A stretch of DNA of 64,000 nt from DASUKM01 sp036278735 (lineage in GTDB: Bacteria > Acidobacteriota > Vicinamibacteria > Vicinamibacterales > 2-12-FULL-66-21), in the NCBI GenBank assembly GCA_036278735.1, contig DASUKM010000022.1, forward strand, positions 124,001 through 188,000. The letters are read 5' to 3'. The notes beneath the pieces were generated by a model. It saw nothing but the letters and a program-made list of their open reading frames with translations, did not search any database and was not told where the DNA came from. Each line of letters starts with the position of its first letter. Position 1 is the first letter of the stretch. A program made the position numbers and the translations under genes. Positions 1 to 7,697 of the stretch are shown in pieces.

Positions 1-31
1 CGTACGGAAGAGGGGGAAGGGACTGGGCCAT
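1..31 (-). CDS. Probable Fe/Mn superoxide dismutase, first 10 codons only (runs off the window)
   Basis: The minus strand opens a reading frame at ATG 31 that leaves the window after MAQSLPPLPY. A strong ribosome binding site, AAAGGAG, lies 7 nt upstream. The LPPLPY sequence about five residues from the start is typical of iron/manganese superoxide dismutases, whose mature N-terminus commonly reads xxLPPLPY. Those enzymes convert superoxide to oxygen and peroxide. Only ten residues are visible, so the family call rests on one short motif plus the ribosome binding site. The gene follows nadA on the same strand after a 56-bp gap that contains a GC-rich hairpin. Confidence 0.45.
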   Translation of the reverse strand, partial: MAQSLPPLPY

Positions 32-60
32 GGCAATCTCCTTTTGAGAAGTGGCGTGGG

Positions 61-82
61 AAATCCGCCGCCCGGCGGCGGG
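61..82 (-). terminator. GC-rich hairpin after nadA
   Basis: CCGCCGCC (65-72) and GGCGGCGG (74-81) can pair, and on the minus strand the stem is followed by ATTT. It sits directly after the nadA stop and before the next gene, as a weak intrinsic terminator would. The U-tract is short, so it may only attenuate transcription. Confidence 0.35.
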
Positions 83-87
83 TCATA

Positions 88-1224
88 TCAGTGGATCGTC
101 AGCATGCGGTCGAGCGCGAGCCTGGCCCAGCGCTTCTGGTCCGCGGGCACGACAATCCGGTTCTGCACGCGGCCGGCCACGAGCCCCTCGAGCACCCAGA
201 GCAGGTGGTTCGGGGACACGCGGAACATCGTGGAGCACAGGCAGCCGAACGGGTCGAGCGTGACGATCGTGCGATCGGGCGCCAGCTCCGTCGCGAGCCG
301 GTTCACGAGATGAATCTCCGTGGCGATCGCCCAGACCGATCCGGCGGGGCTCTCGCGTACCGTTCGAATGATGCGCTCGGTGGATCCGCTCAGATCCGAC
401 GCCTGCACGACGTCGAAGGTGCACTCGGGATGCGCGATGACGCGTCCGGCAGGGTACCGCGCACGGAACGCGTCGATCTGCGCGACCGTGAACCGCGTGT
501 GCACCGAGCAATGCCCTTTCCAGAGGATCAGCCGCGCGCGCTCGATGTCGTCCGCGCTCAGCCCGCCGCCCGGCTCCTCCGGATCCCAGACGACCATGCG
601 ATCCAGCGGGACGCCCAGGGCGTAGGCCGTGTTGCGCCCGAGATGCTGGTCCGGCAGCATCAACAGGCGCTCGCCGCGCTCCCACGCCCACGTCATGACC
701 CCCGCGGCATTGCTCGACGTGCAGACGACGCCGCGGTGCTCGCCGACGAACGCCTTCACGGCCGCCGACGAGTTGATGTAGGTGACGGGCACGATCGCGC
801 CCGCGTCGACCCCCATCTCCTGCAGTTCGCGCCAGCACATCACGAGCTGATCGGCCGTCGCCATGTCGGCCATCGAACAGCCGGCCGCGAGGTCCGGCAG
901 GATCACCTGCTGCCCGCGACCGCGGAGCACGTCGGCGCTCTCGGCCATGAAGTGGACGCCGCAGAACACGACGAACTCGGCGTCGTGCCGGCTGGCGGCG
1001 GCGCGCGAGAGGGCGAGCGAATCGCCCGTGCAGTCCGCGAACCGGATCACTTCGTCGCGCTGATAGTGATGCCCGAGGACGACGACGCGGCTGCCGAGCT
1101 GGGCGCGCGCGGCCGCAATCCGCCCGTCCATCTCGTCCTCCGAGAGGCGCAGATAACGGTCCGGCAGCGGCTGCCGCTCGGCGAGGCCCGCACGCTCGAC
1201 CTGCGTCAGCAGATTGATGTCCAT
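88..1224 (-). CDS. nadA: Quinolinate synthase NadA
   Basis: This 378-residue protein is a full-length quinolinate synthase. It condenses iminoaspartate with dihydroxyacetone phosphate to quinolinate, the NAD precursor, using a [4Fe-4S] cluster. The substrate loop GHHYQRDEV is at residues 51-59. The three cluster cysteines of the longer NadA type fit C116 (GCSMADMA), C239 (GHCSVH) and C328 or C330 (CLCSTM). It starts at ATG 1224, 18 nt after the mqnE stop on the same strand, so the two are probably co-transcribed. A TACAAT box at 1250-1245 could give an internal promoter. No nadB or nadC is in the window. The menaquinone neighbour is not part of the NAD pathway, but both enzymes carry oxygen-sensitive Fe-S clusters. 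Confidence 0.95.
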   Translation of the reverse strand: MDINLLTQVERAGLAERQPLPDRYLRLSEDEMDGRIAAARAQLGSRVVVLGHHYQRDEVIRFADCTGDSLALSRAAASRHDAEFVVFCGVHFMAESADVLRGRGQQVILPDLAAGCSMADMATADQLVMCWRELQEMGVDAGAIVPVTYINSSAAVKAFVGEHRGVVCTSSNAAGVMTWAWERGERLLMLPDQHLGRNTAYALGVPLDRMVVWDPEEPGGGLSADDIERARLILWKGHCSVHTRFTVAQIDAFRARYPAGRVIAHPECTFDVVQASDLSGSTERIIRTVRESPAGSVWAIATEIHLVNRLATELAPDRTIVTLDPFGCLCSTMFRVSPNHLLWVLEGLVAGRVQNRIVVPADQKRWARLALDRMLTIH

Positions 1225-1242
1225 GTCCCGGCGTCCAACTCT

Positions 1243-2409
1243 TTATTGTACATGCCGGACGGCGGTGGACGCTGCGGGGCTCTGCAGCGGCGCCGCGGCG
1301 GCCGGGCTGTCGACGTCCGGTCCGACGACGACGCGGTAGAGCGTGTCGCGTTCGACCGGCTCGCGGCCGGCGGCGCGGATCAGCCGCCGAATCTCGCGCG
1401 TGGTCATGCCTTCCGGCGTGCGCGAGCCCGCCATGTGGTAGATGCGCTCTTCCTGGACGGTGCCGTCGAGGTCGTCGGCGCCGAACCACAGCGCAATCTG
1501 CGCGACGTCGACGCCGGTGGCGATCCAGAACGCCTTGACGTGCGCGATGTTGTCGAGCATCAGGCGCGCCACGGCATGGACGCGCAGCGTGTCGATCGCG
1601 CTCGGCGCCGGCAGCTTGCGCATCTGGTTGTTGTCGGGATGGAACGCCAGCGGAATGAAGGCCTGCAGTCCGCCCGTCTCGTCCTGCAGCGCGCGGGTGC
1701 GCAGCATGTGATCGACCCGCTCGGCGGTCGTCTCGATATGGCCGTAGAGCATCGTGACGTTCGTCCGCATGCCGAGCGCGTGCGCGGTCCGATGGATGGA
1801 CAGATATCGATCGGCCCCGCACTTGTCGTGGCAGATCTTCCGGCGCACCCGCTCGGCGAAGATTTCGGCGCCGCCGCCGGGCAGCGAGTCGAGTCCGGCG
1901 GCCTGCAGCTGGCGGAGCACCTGCTCGTCGGAGAGGCCGTAGAGATCCGCGAAGAACGCGATCTCGACGGCGGTGAAGCATTTCAAGTGGATGCCCGGCT
2001 TGATCCGCTTCAACCCGCGCAGCAGCTCGAGGTAATAGTCGAACGGCAGGTCCGGGTGCAGCCCGTTGACGACGTGGATCTCGGTGAGCGGCTGGTCGGC
2101 GCGATGGCGGAGCTTGTCCCAGACCTGTTCGAGGGTCATGGTGTACGACCCCTCGTCGCCCGGCTTCAGCCGCGCGAACGAGCAGAACAGGCAGCTCGCG
2201 ACGCACACGTTGGTCGCCTCGAGCTTGATGTTGCAGTTGTAGTAGGTGAGGGCGCCGTGGCGCCGCTCGCGTTCGCGATTGGCCAGCCAGCCGAGCGCCA
2301 GCGTGTCCGGACAGTCGAACAGCCGCACGCCGTCGTCGAAGGTGAGACGTTCGCGGGCGTCGAGTTTGGCGGCGATGCCGGCCAGGCCGAGCGACTCGAG
2401 ACTACGCAA
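1243..2409 (-). CDS. mqnE: Aminofutalosine synthase MqnE (radical SAM)
   Basis: A 388-residue radical SAM enzyme with the cluster motif CVASCLFC (C69, C73, C76). It continues with the MqnE-type sequences VNGLHPDLPF and GGGAEIFAERV. MqnE joins 3-[(1-carboxyvinyl)oxy]benzoate to S-adenosylmethionine to give 6-amino-6-deoxyfutalosine, an early step of the futalosine route to menaquinone. The paralogue MqnC is shorter and lacks the GGGAEIF context, so MqnE is preferred. The start is TTG 2409, which overlaps the yjbQ stop by 8 bp. The last ~35 residues are alanine-rich and probably not part of the fold. mqnD lies 7 kb away and a menG-type gene at 41.8 kb. mqnA, mqnB and mqnC are not seen. Confidence 0.92.
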   Translation of the reverse strand: MRSLESLGLAGIAAKLDARERLTFDDGVRLFDCPDTLALGWLANRERERRHGALTYYNCNIKLEATNVCVASCLFCSFARLKPGDEGSYTMTLEQVWDKLRHRADQPLTEIHVVNGLHPDLPFDYYLELLRGLKRIKPGIHLKCFTAVEIAFFADLYGLSDEQVLRQLQAAGLDSLPGGGAEIFAERVRRKICHDKCGADRYLSIHRTAHALGMRTNVTMLYGHIETTAERVDHMLRTRALQDETGGLQAFIPLAFHPDNNQMRKLPAPSAIDTLRVHAVARLMLDNIAHVKAFWIATGVDVAQIALWFGADDLDGTVQEERIYHMAGSRTPEGMTTREIRRLIRAAGREPVERDTLYRVVVGPDVDSPAAAAPLQSPAASTAVRHVQ

Positions 2410-2902
2410 TACCCATCACCTGCACGCGGATGGAGCGCGCGCGCGGTCCATCGAGCTCCGCCATCAGCACGCGCTGCCAGCGGCCGAGCACCACTTCGCC
2501 GCCGCTGACCTGCAGCGTCAGGCTGTGGCCGAGCAGCAGGGCGCGCAGGTGCGCGTCGGCGTTCATCCGATCGCAGTCGGACTGGTCGGGGTTGTTGTGC
2601 ATCCAGTCGGCGTCGCGCACGACCGTCTGTTCGAGGAAGCGGCAGATGTCGGCGTGCAGGGCGCGCTGCGACTCGTTGATGAACAGCGCGCAGGTCGTGT
2701 GCAGCGACCACACGCTGACGATCCCTTCCTTGAGGCGGCAGCTCGCGACGAGGGCCATCACCCGCGGCGTCAGATCGAACAGCTCCACCCGATCCTGCGT
2801 GTCCACCGTCAGGGTTTCCGCATGGATCGCGACGCTCCCCGGGCTCGACGTGACGTCGGCGACGGGCGCTTCTCGCGAGGTGACGACCGAACTCTTGGAC
2901 AT
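2402..2902 (-). CDS. YjbQ/UPF0047 family protein
   Basis: A 166-residue single-domain protein of the YjbQ (UPF0047) family. Typical family sequence is seen at residues 68-77 (HTTCALFINE), in a NADAHLRALLLG stretch near 114-125, and in a Gly-rich strand (GGEVVLGRWQRV) near 134-145. The family folds as a small metal-binding beta/alpha trimer. Some members show weak thiamin-phosphate synthase activity, but the real role is unsettled. It begins at ATG 2902 and overlaps mqnE by 8 bp, so the trio yjbQ-mqnE-nadA is probably one transcript. The gene is divergent from the cobalamin-controlled operon across about 370 bp. Confidence 0.85.
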   Translation of the reverse strand: MSKSSVVTSREAPVADVTSSPGSVAIHAETLTVDTQDRVELFDLTPRVMALVASCRLKEGIVSVWSLHTTCALFINESQRALHADICRFLEQTVVRDADWMHNNPDQSDCDRMNADAHLRALLLGHSLTLQVSGGEVVLGRWQRVLMAELDGPRARSIRVQVMGIA

Positions 2903-2977
2903 GGGCCCTGCTCCGGGCGCCGCCGTGCGCCCAATCCGGTATGTTACTGAACTGGCAGGGCAACCTCAAACCAGCGC

Positions 2978-2983
2978 TATACT
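2978..2983 (+). promoter_or_regulatory. -10 box for the riboswitch operon
   Basis: TATACT lies just upstream of the cobalamin aptamer and is the best -10 candidate in the divergent yjbQ/btuB gap. No convincing -35 box is visible at the usual spacing. Confidence 0.45.
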
Positions 2984-3019
2984 GTCCGGGTACGTGCGAC
3001 CGGCGGCGCCACGCCGCCG

Positions 3020-3232
3020 GTCATCGACAATCCGTCCGCCCGGCGGCCATGCGAAGTGGGTGCGAAGCCCACGCGGTGCCGCCACTGTAAGCGGGGAGCC
3101 GCATCTGGACTGCCGGCCGCGAGGCCGGCCGCCACTGTGCGCCACGCATCGGCCGCGAGGCCGAGGCGACGGGCATGGGAAGGCGCGGGATGCGCGCGAG
3201 GATCCGCAAGCCAGGATACCTGGCCGCCCGGG
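3020..3232 (+). ncRNA. Cobalamin (B12) riboswitch
   Basis: The conserved aptamer parts are present. GCGAAGTGGGTGCGAAGCCC (3051-3070) is followed by GCCACTGTAAGCGG (3081-3094). The 3' B12 box AAGCCAGGATACCTGG lies at 3208-3223. Adenosyl- or methylcobalamin binding to this RNA class represses downstream B12 uptake genes, which fits btuB, btuDC and btuF here. The variable arm between the two conserved halves holds two stable hairpins that share the core GGCCGCGAGGCC (3114-3125 and 3151-3162). The outer boundaries are approximate. The ribosome binding site of btuB (AAGGAGG, 3264-3270) lies 40 nt past the B12 box, so translational control is plausible. Confidence 0.9.
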
Positions 3233-3273
3233 CGCTCACCAATCGGCGCGACTGCACGCCGAGAAGGAGGCCC

Positions 3274-5520
3274 GTGATCGCTCTCGCTCTTGCCATTCTG
3301 GCGTTCGCTCCCGCCACGACCGACGTCGTGGGGCGCGTCGTCGATCCCTCGTCCCGTCCCGTTCCCGGCGCGCAGGTGCTCATCGTCTGCGGCGCGTCCG
3401 TACGAGCCACCACGTTCACCGACGACCACGGGCGCTTCCGCATCGACGACGTGACGGGCCGCTGCGAACTGCGCGTGTCGCTCGACGGGTTCCGCGCCGC
3501 CACACGTCCACTCGAACTCTCCACCGGCCGCAGCGTCGACGCCGGCACGCTGACGCTGGCGATCGCGGCGGTGCCGGAATCGATCGTCGTCTCGGCGGCG
3601 CAGGCCGACGTCCCGCTGTCGCAGGCGGCGGCCAGCGTGTCGGTGATCACGGGCGACGAGATGCGTGCGCGCCAGCTCACCACGGTAGCCGACGCGCTGC
3701 GCGAGGTGCCCGGCCTCGCGGTCGCGCGGACGGGCAGCGCCGGCGCGGTGACGGGGGTGTTCCCGCGGGGCGGCGAATCCGATTACTCGCTCGTGCTGAT
3801 CGATGGGATCGAGGCGAACGCGTTTGGCGGCGGGTTCGACTTCGCGCACCTCTCGGCCGACGACATCGATCGAATCGAGGTCGTGCGCGGACCGCAGAGC
3901 GCGCTGTTCGGCTCGAACGCGATTGGATCGGTCATCAGGATCGTCACGCGCGAGGGGGGACCGACGCGAGGCGCGGCGTCGGTCGAAGGGGGCCGCTTCG
4001 GGACGAGCCGCGCGGACGCGTCGGCGTCCGGCAGCCATGACGGCTGGTTCTGGGGGGGCGGCACCGAGCGGTTCGCCAGCGACAACTTCAACGGACAGCA
4101 CGCCGCCGGCGGCGAACTGATCGCCAACGACGACTACGCGCGGACCGAAGCGGGCGCGAGCGGCGGCTGGCGCGGCGCGGGCGGCGCGTCGATCCGCGGA
4201 GAAGCGCGCGTCGAGCACGACGACCGCGGCTTCCCGGGCGCGTTCGGCTCCAATCCGATCGGCGTGTTCCCGGGCATCGACACGGTGTCGCGCGGGATCG
4301 ACCATCGATGGGTCGGCTCGATCGGGGGATCCCTCCCAGGCGGCCCGCGCATCCGGACGCACGCGCAGGTGTCGTGGAGCACGATCTCCAGCCGGTTCGC
4401 GAGTCCCGGCTTCCCCGACCCGTCGATCGTCTCGACCTCCGATTCCACGTCCCGCCGCTGGAGCGCGCGCGGGCAGACCGACATCGCCGTTCGCGACGGC
4501 CTCGACGTCTCGGCCGGCGCCGAGTTCCTGCGCGAGCAGGCCACGAGCACGTTCATCACCGACGACGACGCCAATCAGGTTCCCGTGCGGCGCGGCGTCG
4601 CCGGCTATTTCGGCGAAGCGCGCTGGAGCGCGCGCGACAGGCTGTTCGTCACCGGCGGCCTGCGGGTCGAAGACATCCGGCGCGATCCACTCGCCGGCTT
4701 CGACGATCCATTCAGCCCGCGCCCCACCTTCGCGGCCAACCATGTCGTCTCGGTCAACCCGCGAATCGCCGCGGCGTGGTACGCGCGGCGGACGCCGGGC
4801 AGCGAGACGAAGCTGCGCACCGCCGCGGGCACGGGCATTCGTCCGGCTGACGCCTTCGAGATCGCGTTCACCGACAACCCCTCGCTGAAGCCGGAGCGCA
4901 GCCGCAGCGTCGAGGCGGGCGTCGATCAAACCGTGCTCGGCGGACGTGGCGACGTCGAGGCGACCGCGTTCCGCAACGGCTTCGACGATCTGATCGTCGC
5001 CACCGGACCGTTCGACGGCGTGAGCCGCTTCCGGACCGACAACATCTCGAACGCCCGCGCCTGGGGCCTCGAGCTGGCCTCGTCGTGGCACGTGCGGCCG
5101 CGCGACACCGACGTGCAGGCCCACGTCACCTATACGTTTCTCGATACCGCGATCCTCGCCGTCGATCGCGCCGCCGGCGCGCCCCCGCCCTTCGCGGTCG
5201 GCGACCCGCTCCTGCGGCGGCCGCGGCATCAGTGGTCCGCCGACGTCGTGGCCACGCGCGATCGCCTGACGGCCTGGATTCGCGGCGGCGGCCGCGGGCG
5301 CGTGCTTGACGTCGAACCGACCGAGGGCACCTTCGGCGGGCTGTTCTACGCCGACGGGTATGGCGTGTGGCATGCGGGTGCGTCCTGGCGCCTGCCGCAC
5401 GGCGTGGAGGTGTTCGGACGCGTCGAGAACCTGTTCAACACCACCTACGAGGAAGCGCTCGGGTTCCCGGCGCTCGGCCGGGCGGCGTTTGCAGGGATCC
5501 GGATTGCTGCGGGCCGATAG
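3274..5520 (+). CDS. btuB: TonB-dependent outer membrane receptor, probable cobalamin receptor BtuB
   Basis: A 748-residue outer membrane receptor. A signal peptide (about 1-17) is followed by a CarboxypepD_reg-like beta-sandwich (18-95) containing DVVGRVVDPSSRPVPGAQV. A plug domain (about 105-230) carries the DRIEVVRGPQSALFGSNA signature, and a beta-barrel runs to the C-terminus. GTG 3274 is chosen because AAGGAGG sits 3 nt upstream; an in-frame ATG at 3175 falls inside the riboswitch. The riboswitch, the following BtuD-BtuC fusion and btuF argue for corrinoid as the substrate. The chain ends in GR rather than the usual aromatic residue, which is unusual for barrel insertion signals. The N-terminal CarboxypepD domain is typical of Bacteroidota and Acidobacteriota receptors. 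Confidence 0.88.
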   Translation: MIALALAILAFAPATTDVVGRVVDPSSRPVPGAQVLIVCGASVRATTFTDDHGRFRIDDVTGRCELRVSLDGFRAATRPLELSTGRSVDAGTLTLAIAAVPESIVVSAAQADVPLSQAAASVSVITGDEMRARQLTTVADALREVPGLAVARTGSAGAVTGVFPRGGESDYSLVLIDGIEANAFGGGFDFAHLSADDIDRIEVVRGPQSALFGSNAIGSVIRIVTREGGPTRGAASVEGGRFGTSRADASASGSHDGWFWGGGTERFASDNFNGQHAAGGELIANDDYARTEAGASGGWRGAGGASIRGEARVEHDDRGFPGAFGSNPIGVFPGIDTVSRGIDHRWVGSIGGSLPGGPRIRTHAQVSWSTISSRFASPGFPDPSIVSTSDSTSRRWSARGQTDIAVRDGLDVSAGAEFLREQATSTFITDDDANQVPVRRGVAGYFGEARWSARDRLFVTGGLRVEDIRRDPLAGFDDPFSPRPTFAANHVVSVNPRIAAAWYARRTPGSETKLRTAAGTGIRPADAFEIAFTDNPSLKPERSRSVEAGVDQTVLGGRGDVEATAFRNGFDDLIVATGPFDGVSRFRTDNISNARAWGLELASSWHVRPRDTDVQAHVTYTFLDTAILAVDRAAGAPPPFAVGDPLLRRPRHQWSADVVATRDRLTAWIRGGGRGRVLDVEPTEGTFGGLFYADGYGVWHAGASWRLPHGVEVFGRVENLFNTTYEEALGFPALGRAAFAGIRIAAGR

Positions 5521-7594
5521 TCTCTGGTTCGCGTACGACGGCGCGCCGGTCGTCCGCGGCGTGAGCTTGGACGTGCCGGCGGACGGCTTCGTCGGCATCC
5601 TCGGGCCCAACGGCTCGGGCAAGACGACGCTGCTGCGGCTGCTCGCCGGGATGCGGGCGCCCGACGGCGGGTGTGTGTCGATCGATGGCGTGCCGCTGCT
5701 GCACGGTTCGCGCGCGGCGCTCGCCCGCCGCATGGCCGTCGTGCCGCAGGAAACCCACCTGGCTTTCGACTATCGCGTGGTGGACGTGGTGCTGATGGGG
5801 CGCTACGCGCACCTGCGCGCCCTCGAGATCGAGGGGCCCGGCGACCTGGCAATCGCGCGCGACGCGCTGGCCGCCACCGGCACGCTCCACCTCGCGGACC
5901 GGCCGTTCGCAACGCTCAGCGGCGGCGAGAAGCAGCGGGTCGTCGTCGCCGCGGCGGTGGCGCAGCTGTCCGCCACGGATCACACGGATTACACGGAACA
6001 CACGCAGCCCACCCACGGTCGCAAGCCGTTGCCCGTCACCAGTCATCCGGCGTCCATCCCCCCTCCGTCATCCGCCATCCCCCCTCCGCCATCCGCCATC
6101 CGCCCTCCGGCATCCGCCAACCGCCCTCCGTCATCCGCCAACCGCCCTCCGTCATCCGCCATCCGCCCTCCGTCATCCGCCATCCGCCCTCCGTCATCCG
6201 CCAACCGCCCTCCGTCATCGGCCATCCGCCCTCCGTCATCCGCCATCCCCCCTCCCTCTGTCTACCTTCTGCTCGATGAGCCGACGGCGTCGCTCGACCT
6301 CAAGTACCAGCTCGAAATTGCCGCCTTGCTGCGTGCGCTCCACCGGCAGGGCATCGGGATCATCCTGTCGACGCACGACCTCTCCTTCGCGTCGAGCGTC
6401 TGCCGCACGCTGGTGCTCGTGCGCGAGGGGCGCGTGCTGGCCTCCGGCGCGGTGGACCGCGTCCTCACGCCGGCGCGCGTGGCCGAGCTGTACGACATTC
6501 CGATCGGCGACGTTCCGCCGCTGCGGATGGTTCCGGCGCCCGCGTACGCCGCGCGGGAGCCGCAGGCGGTGGAGAGGGCCGTGGGGGACACGCCACCGGT
6601 CAAGCGGCGTCTCTCCGTCGCCGCGGTTGGCTTCGGCGGGCTGATGCTGGCCGCGCTGGTTCTGGCGCCGCTGGTCGGATCGACGACCATCAGCCTGAGG
6701 CGGGCGTTCGATTTCAGCGTGCCCTTCGCGCGCAATACCGACGCGCAGATCTTTTTCATCGCGCGGCTGCCGCGCACGCTGGCCGGGGCGTTCGTGGGCA
6801 TCACGCTGGCGACGGCCGGCGTCGTGTTTCAGGGGCTGCTGCGCAATCCGCTGGCGACGCCGTTCACGCTCGGCGTCTCGGCGGGGGCGGCGCTGGGCGC
6901 GATGCTGGCGATCACCTTCAACTGGTCGGTCGGAGGGTTCGGCCTCACCGCCGTACCGATTGCCTCGTTCATCGGTTCGGCGGCGGCCGTGGCGATCGTG
7001 TATGGGCTGTCGCGCGTGCGTCGGCGGGGGCTGTCGACGGAGGTCCTGCTGCTGGCGGGGGTCACGCTCAACGCGTTTCTGTCGGCGCTCATCCTGTTCG
7101 TGCAGTACTTCGCCAACTTCGCCGATACCTACCGGATCCTGCGCTGGCTGATGGGGGACCTCGACATCAGCGGGTACGGTCCGCTGCTCACGGCGCTGCC
7201 CCTGGCGGTCGCCGCGCTCGCGGTGTTCGCGTGGATCGCGCGCCCGCTGAACCTGCTCAGTCTCGGGCCCGACAGCGCCGAGGCGCACGGGCTCGACGTG
7301 ACGCGCACGCAGCGCGCGGCGTTCCTCAGCGCCTCGCTGGCGACGGGCGCCGCCGTCTCGGTCGGCGGCCCCATCGGCTTCATCGGCATCATCGTGCCGC
7401 ATCTCGTCCGGCTGATCGTCGGGTCCGATCACCGCGTCGTGCTGCCGGCGTCGGCGTTCTTCGGGGGCGCGTTCCTCATCGCGTGCGACGTGCTCTCGCG
7501 AACGCTGATCGCCCCGGTGGAGCTGCCCGTCGGCATCATCACGGCGCTCATCGGAGGTCCGTTCTTTCTATGGCTGCTGATCCGCCATCGCTGA
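5504..7594 (+). CDS. BtuD-BtuC fusion: B12 ABC transporter ATPase and permease in one chain, with a repeat-derived insert
   Basis: A 696-residue fusion. Residues 1-350 are an ABC ATPase: Walker A GPNGSGKTT near 33-42, signature LSGGEKQR near 139, Walker B LLLDEP near 255, then the H-loop STHDLSF. Residues about 365-696 are a FecCD/BtuC-type permease with many membrane segments and the family sequence GGPIGFIGIIVPHLVR. Normally 15-20 residues separate signature and Walker B. Here there are about 110, because some 95 residues of tandem repeat (AIRPPSS-type heptads) are inserted in frame. The start is TTG 5504, overlapping btuB by 17 bp. The downstream gene encodes the binding protein, so this single chain would dimerise as the importer. 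Whether the insert loops out harmlessly or disables the ATPase is not decided by sequence. Confidence 0.88.
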   Translation: MLRADSLWFAYDGAPVVRGVSLDVPADGFVGILGPNGSGKTTLLRLLAGMRAPDGGCVSIDGVPLLHGSRAALARRMAVVPQETHLAFDYRVVDVVLMGRYAHLRALEIEGPGDLAIARDALAATGTLHLADRPFATLSGGEKQRVVVAAAVAQLSATDHTDYTEHTQPTHGRKPLPVTSHPASIPPPSSAIPPPPSAIRPPASANRPPSSANRPPSSAIRPPSSAIRPPSSANRPPSSAIRPPSSAIPPPSVYLLLDEPTASLDLKYQLEIAALLRALHRQGIGIILSTHDLSFASSVCRTLVLVREGRVLASGAVDRVLTPARVAELYDIPIGDVPPLRMVPAPAYAAREPQAVERAVGDTPPVKRRLSVAAVGFGGLMLAALVLAPLVGSTTISLRRAFDFSVPFARNTDAQIFFIARLPRTLAGAFVGITLATAGVVFQGLLRNPLATPFTLGVSAGAALGAMLAITFNWSVGGFGLTAVPIASFIGSAAAVAIVYGLSRVRRRGLSTEVLLLAGVTLNAFLSALILFVQYFANFADTYRILRWLMGDLDISGYGPLLTALPLAVAALAVFAWIARPLNLLSLGPDSAEAHGLDVTRTQRAAFLSASLATGAAVSVGGPIGFIGIIVPHLVRLIVGSDHRVVLPASAFFGGAFLIACDVLSRTLIAPVELPVGIITALIGGPFFLWLLIRHR
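5974..6009 (+). repeat. 9-bp tandem repeat (CACGGATTA units) inside btuDC
   Basis: Four consecutive 9-mers read CACGGATCA, CACGGATTA, CACGGAACA and CACGCAGCC. The reverse complement, TTCCGTGTA, recurs as a tandem repeat upstream of fabI at 56865-56910. The block starts the non-conserved insert of the ABC ATPase. Confidence 0.85.
6038..6258 (+). repeat. 7-bp tandem repeat tract (CATCCGC/CCTCCGT units) inside btuDC
   Basis: About 30 head-to-tail heptamers alternate between CATCCGC, CCTCCGT and CAACCGC. Three heptamers make 21 bp, so the tract reads as 7-residue repeats (IRPPSSA, NRPPSSA) without breaking the frame. The same CCTCCG-type heptamers occur between genes at 10191-10225, 44583-44630 and 45280-45312. 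Confidence 0.9.
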
Positions 7595-7607
7595 GGCGCG
7601 CGCAACC

Positions 7608-7697
7608 GGGGGTCAGATCTTGTTCTTTGCAAGAATGTCCTCCAGAGAGGACGTCCTCTCTGGAGGACACACATGCAAAGAACAAGATCTGACCCCT
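7608..7697. repeat. REPIN-like palindromic element, copy 1
   Basis: Perfect 23-bp inverted arms (7609-7631 and 7674-7696) begin with GGGGTCAGATCTTG and end in TTTGCA. They enclose a second perfect palindrome of 32 bp (7636-7667). The same arms, with one mismatch, frame copy 2 at 24185-24299. GGGGTCAGA ends and nested palindromes resemble REP doublets mobilised by RAYT transposases; no such transposase is in the window. The right arm overlaps the first codons of btuF. Confidence 0.85.

Noticed and set aside
83..2206. Long antisense frames over nadA/mqnE and similar frames elsewhere (for example 58323-61877 as one protein)
   Set aside because: High GC content leaves other frames open. Their products are Arg/Ala/Gly-rich without motifs, while the opposite or neighbouring frame encodes recognised families.
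3175..3273. Longer N-terminus for btuB from ATG 3175
   Set aside because: It would begin inside the riboswitch aptamer, has no ribosome binding site and adds Arg-rich residues before the signal peptide; GTG 3274 has AAGGAGG in front.
6038..6258. Possible CRISPR array
   Set aside because: The units are 7 bp without unique spacers and read continuously as protein repeats; no cas gene is near.
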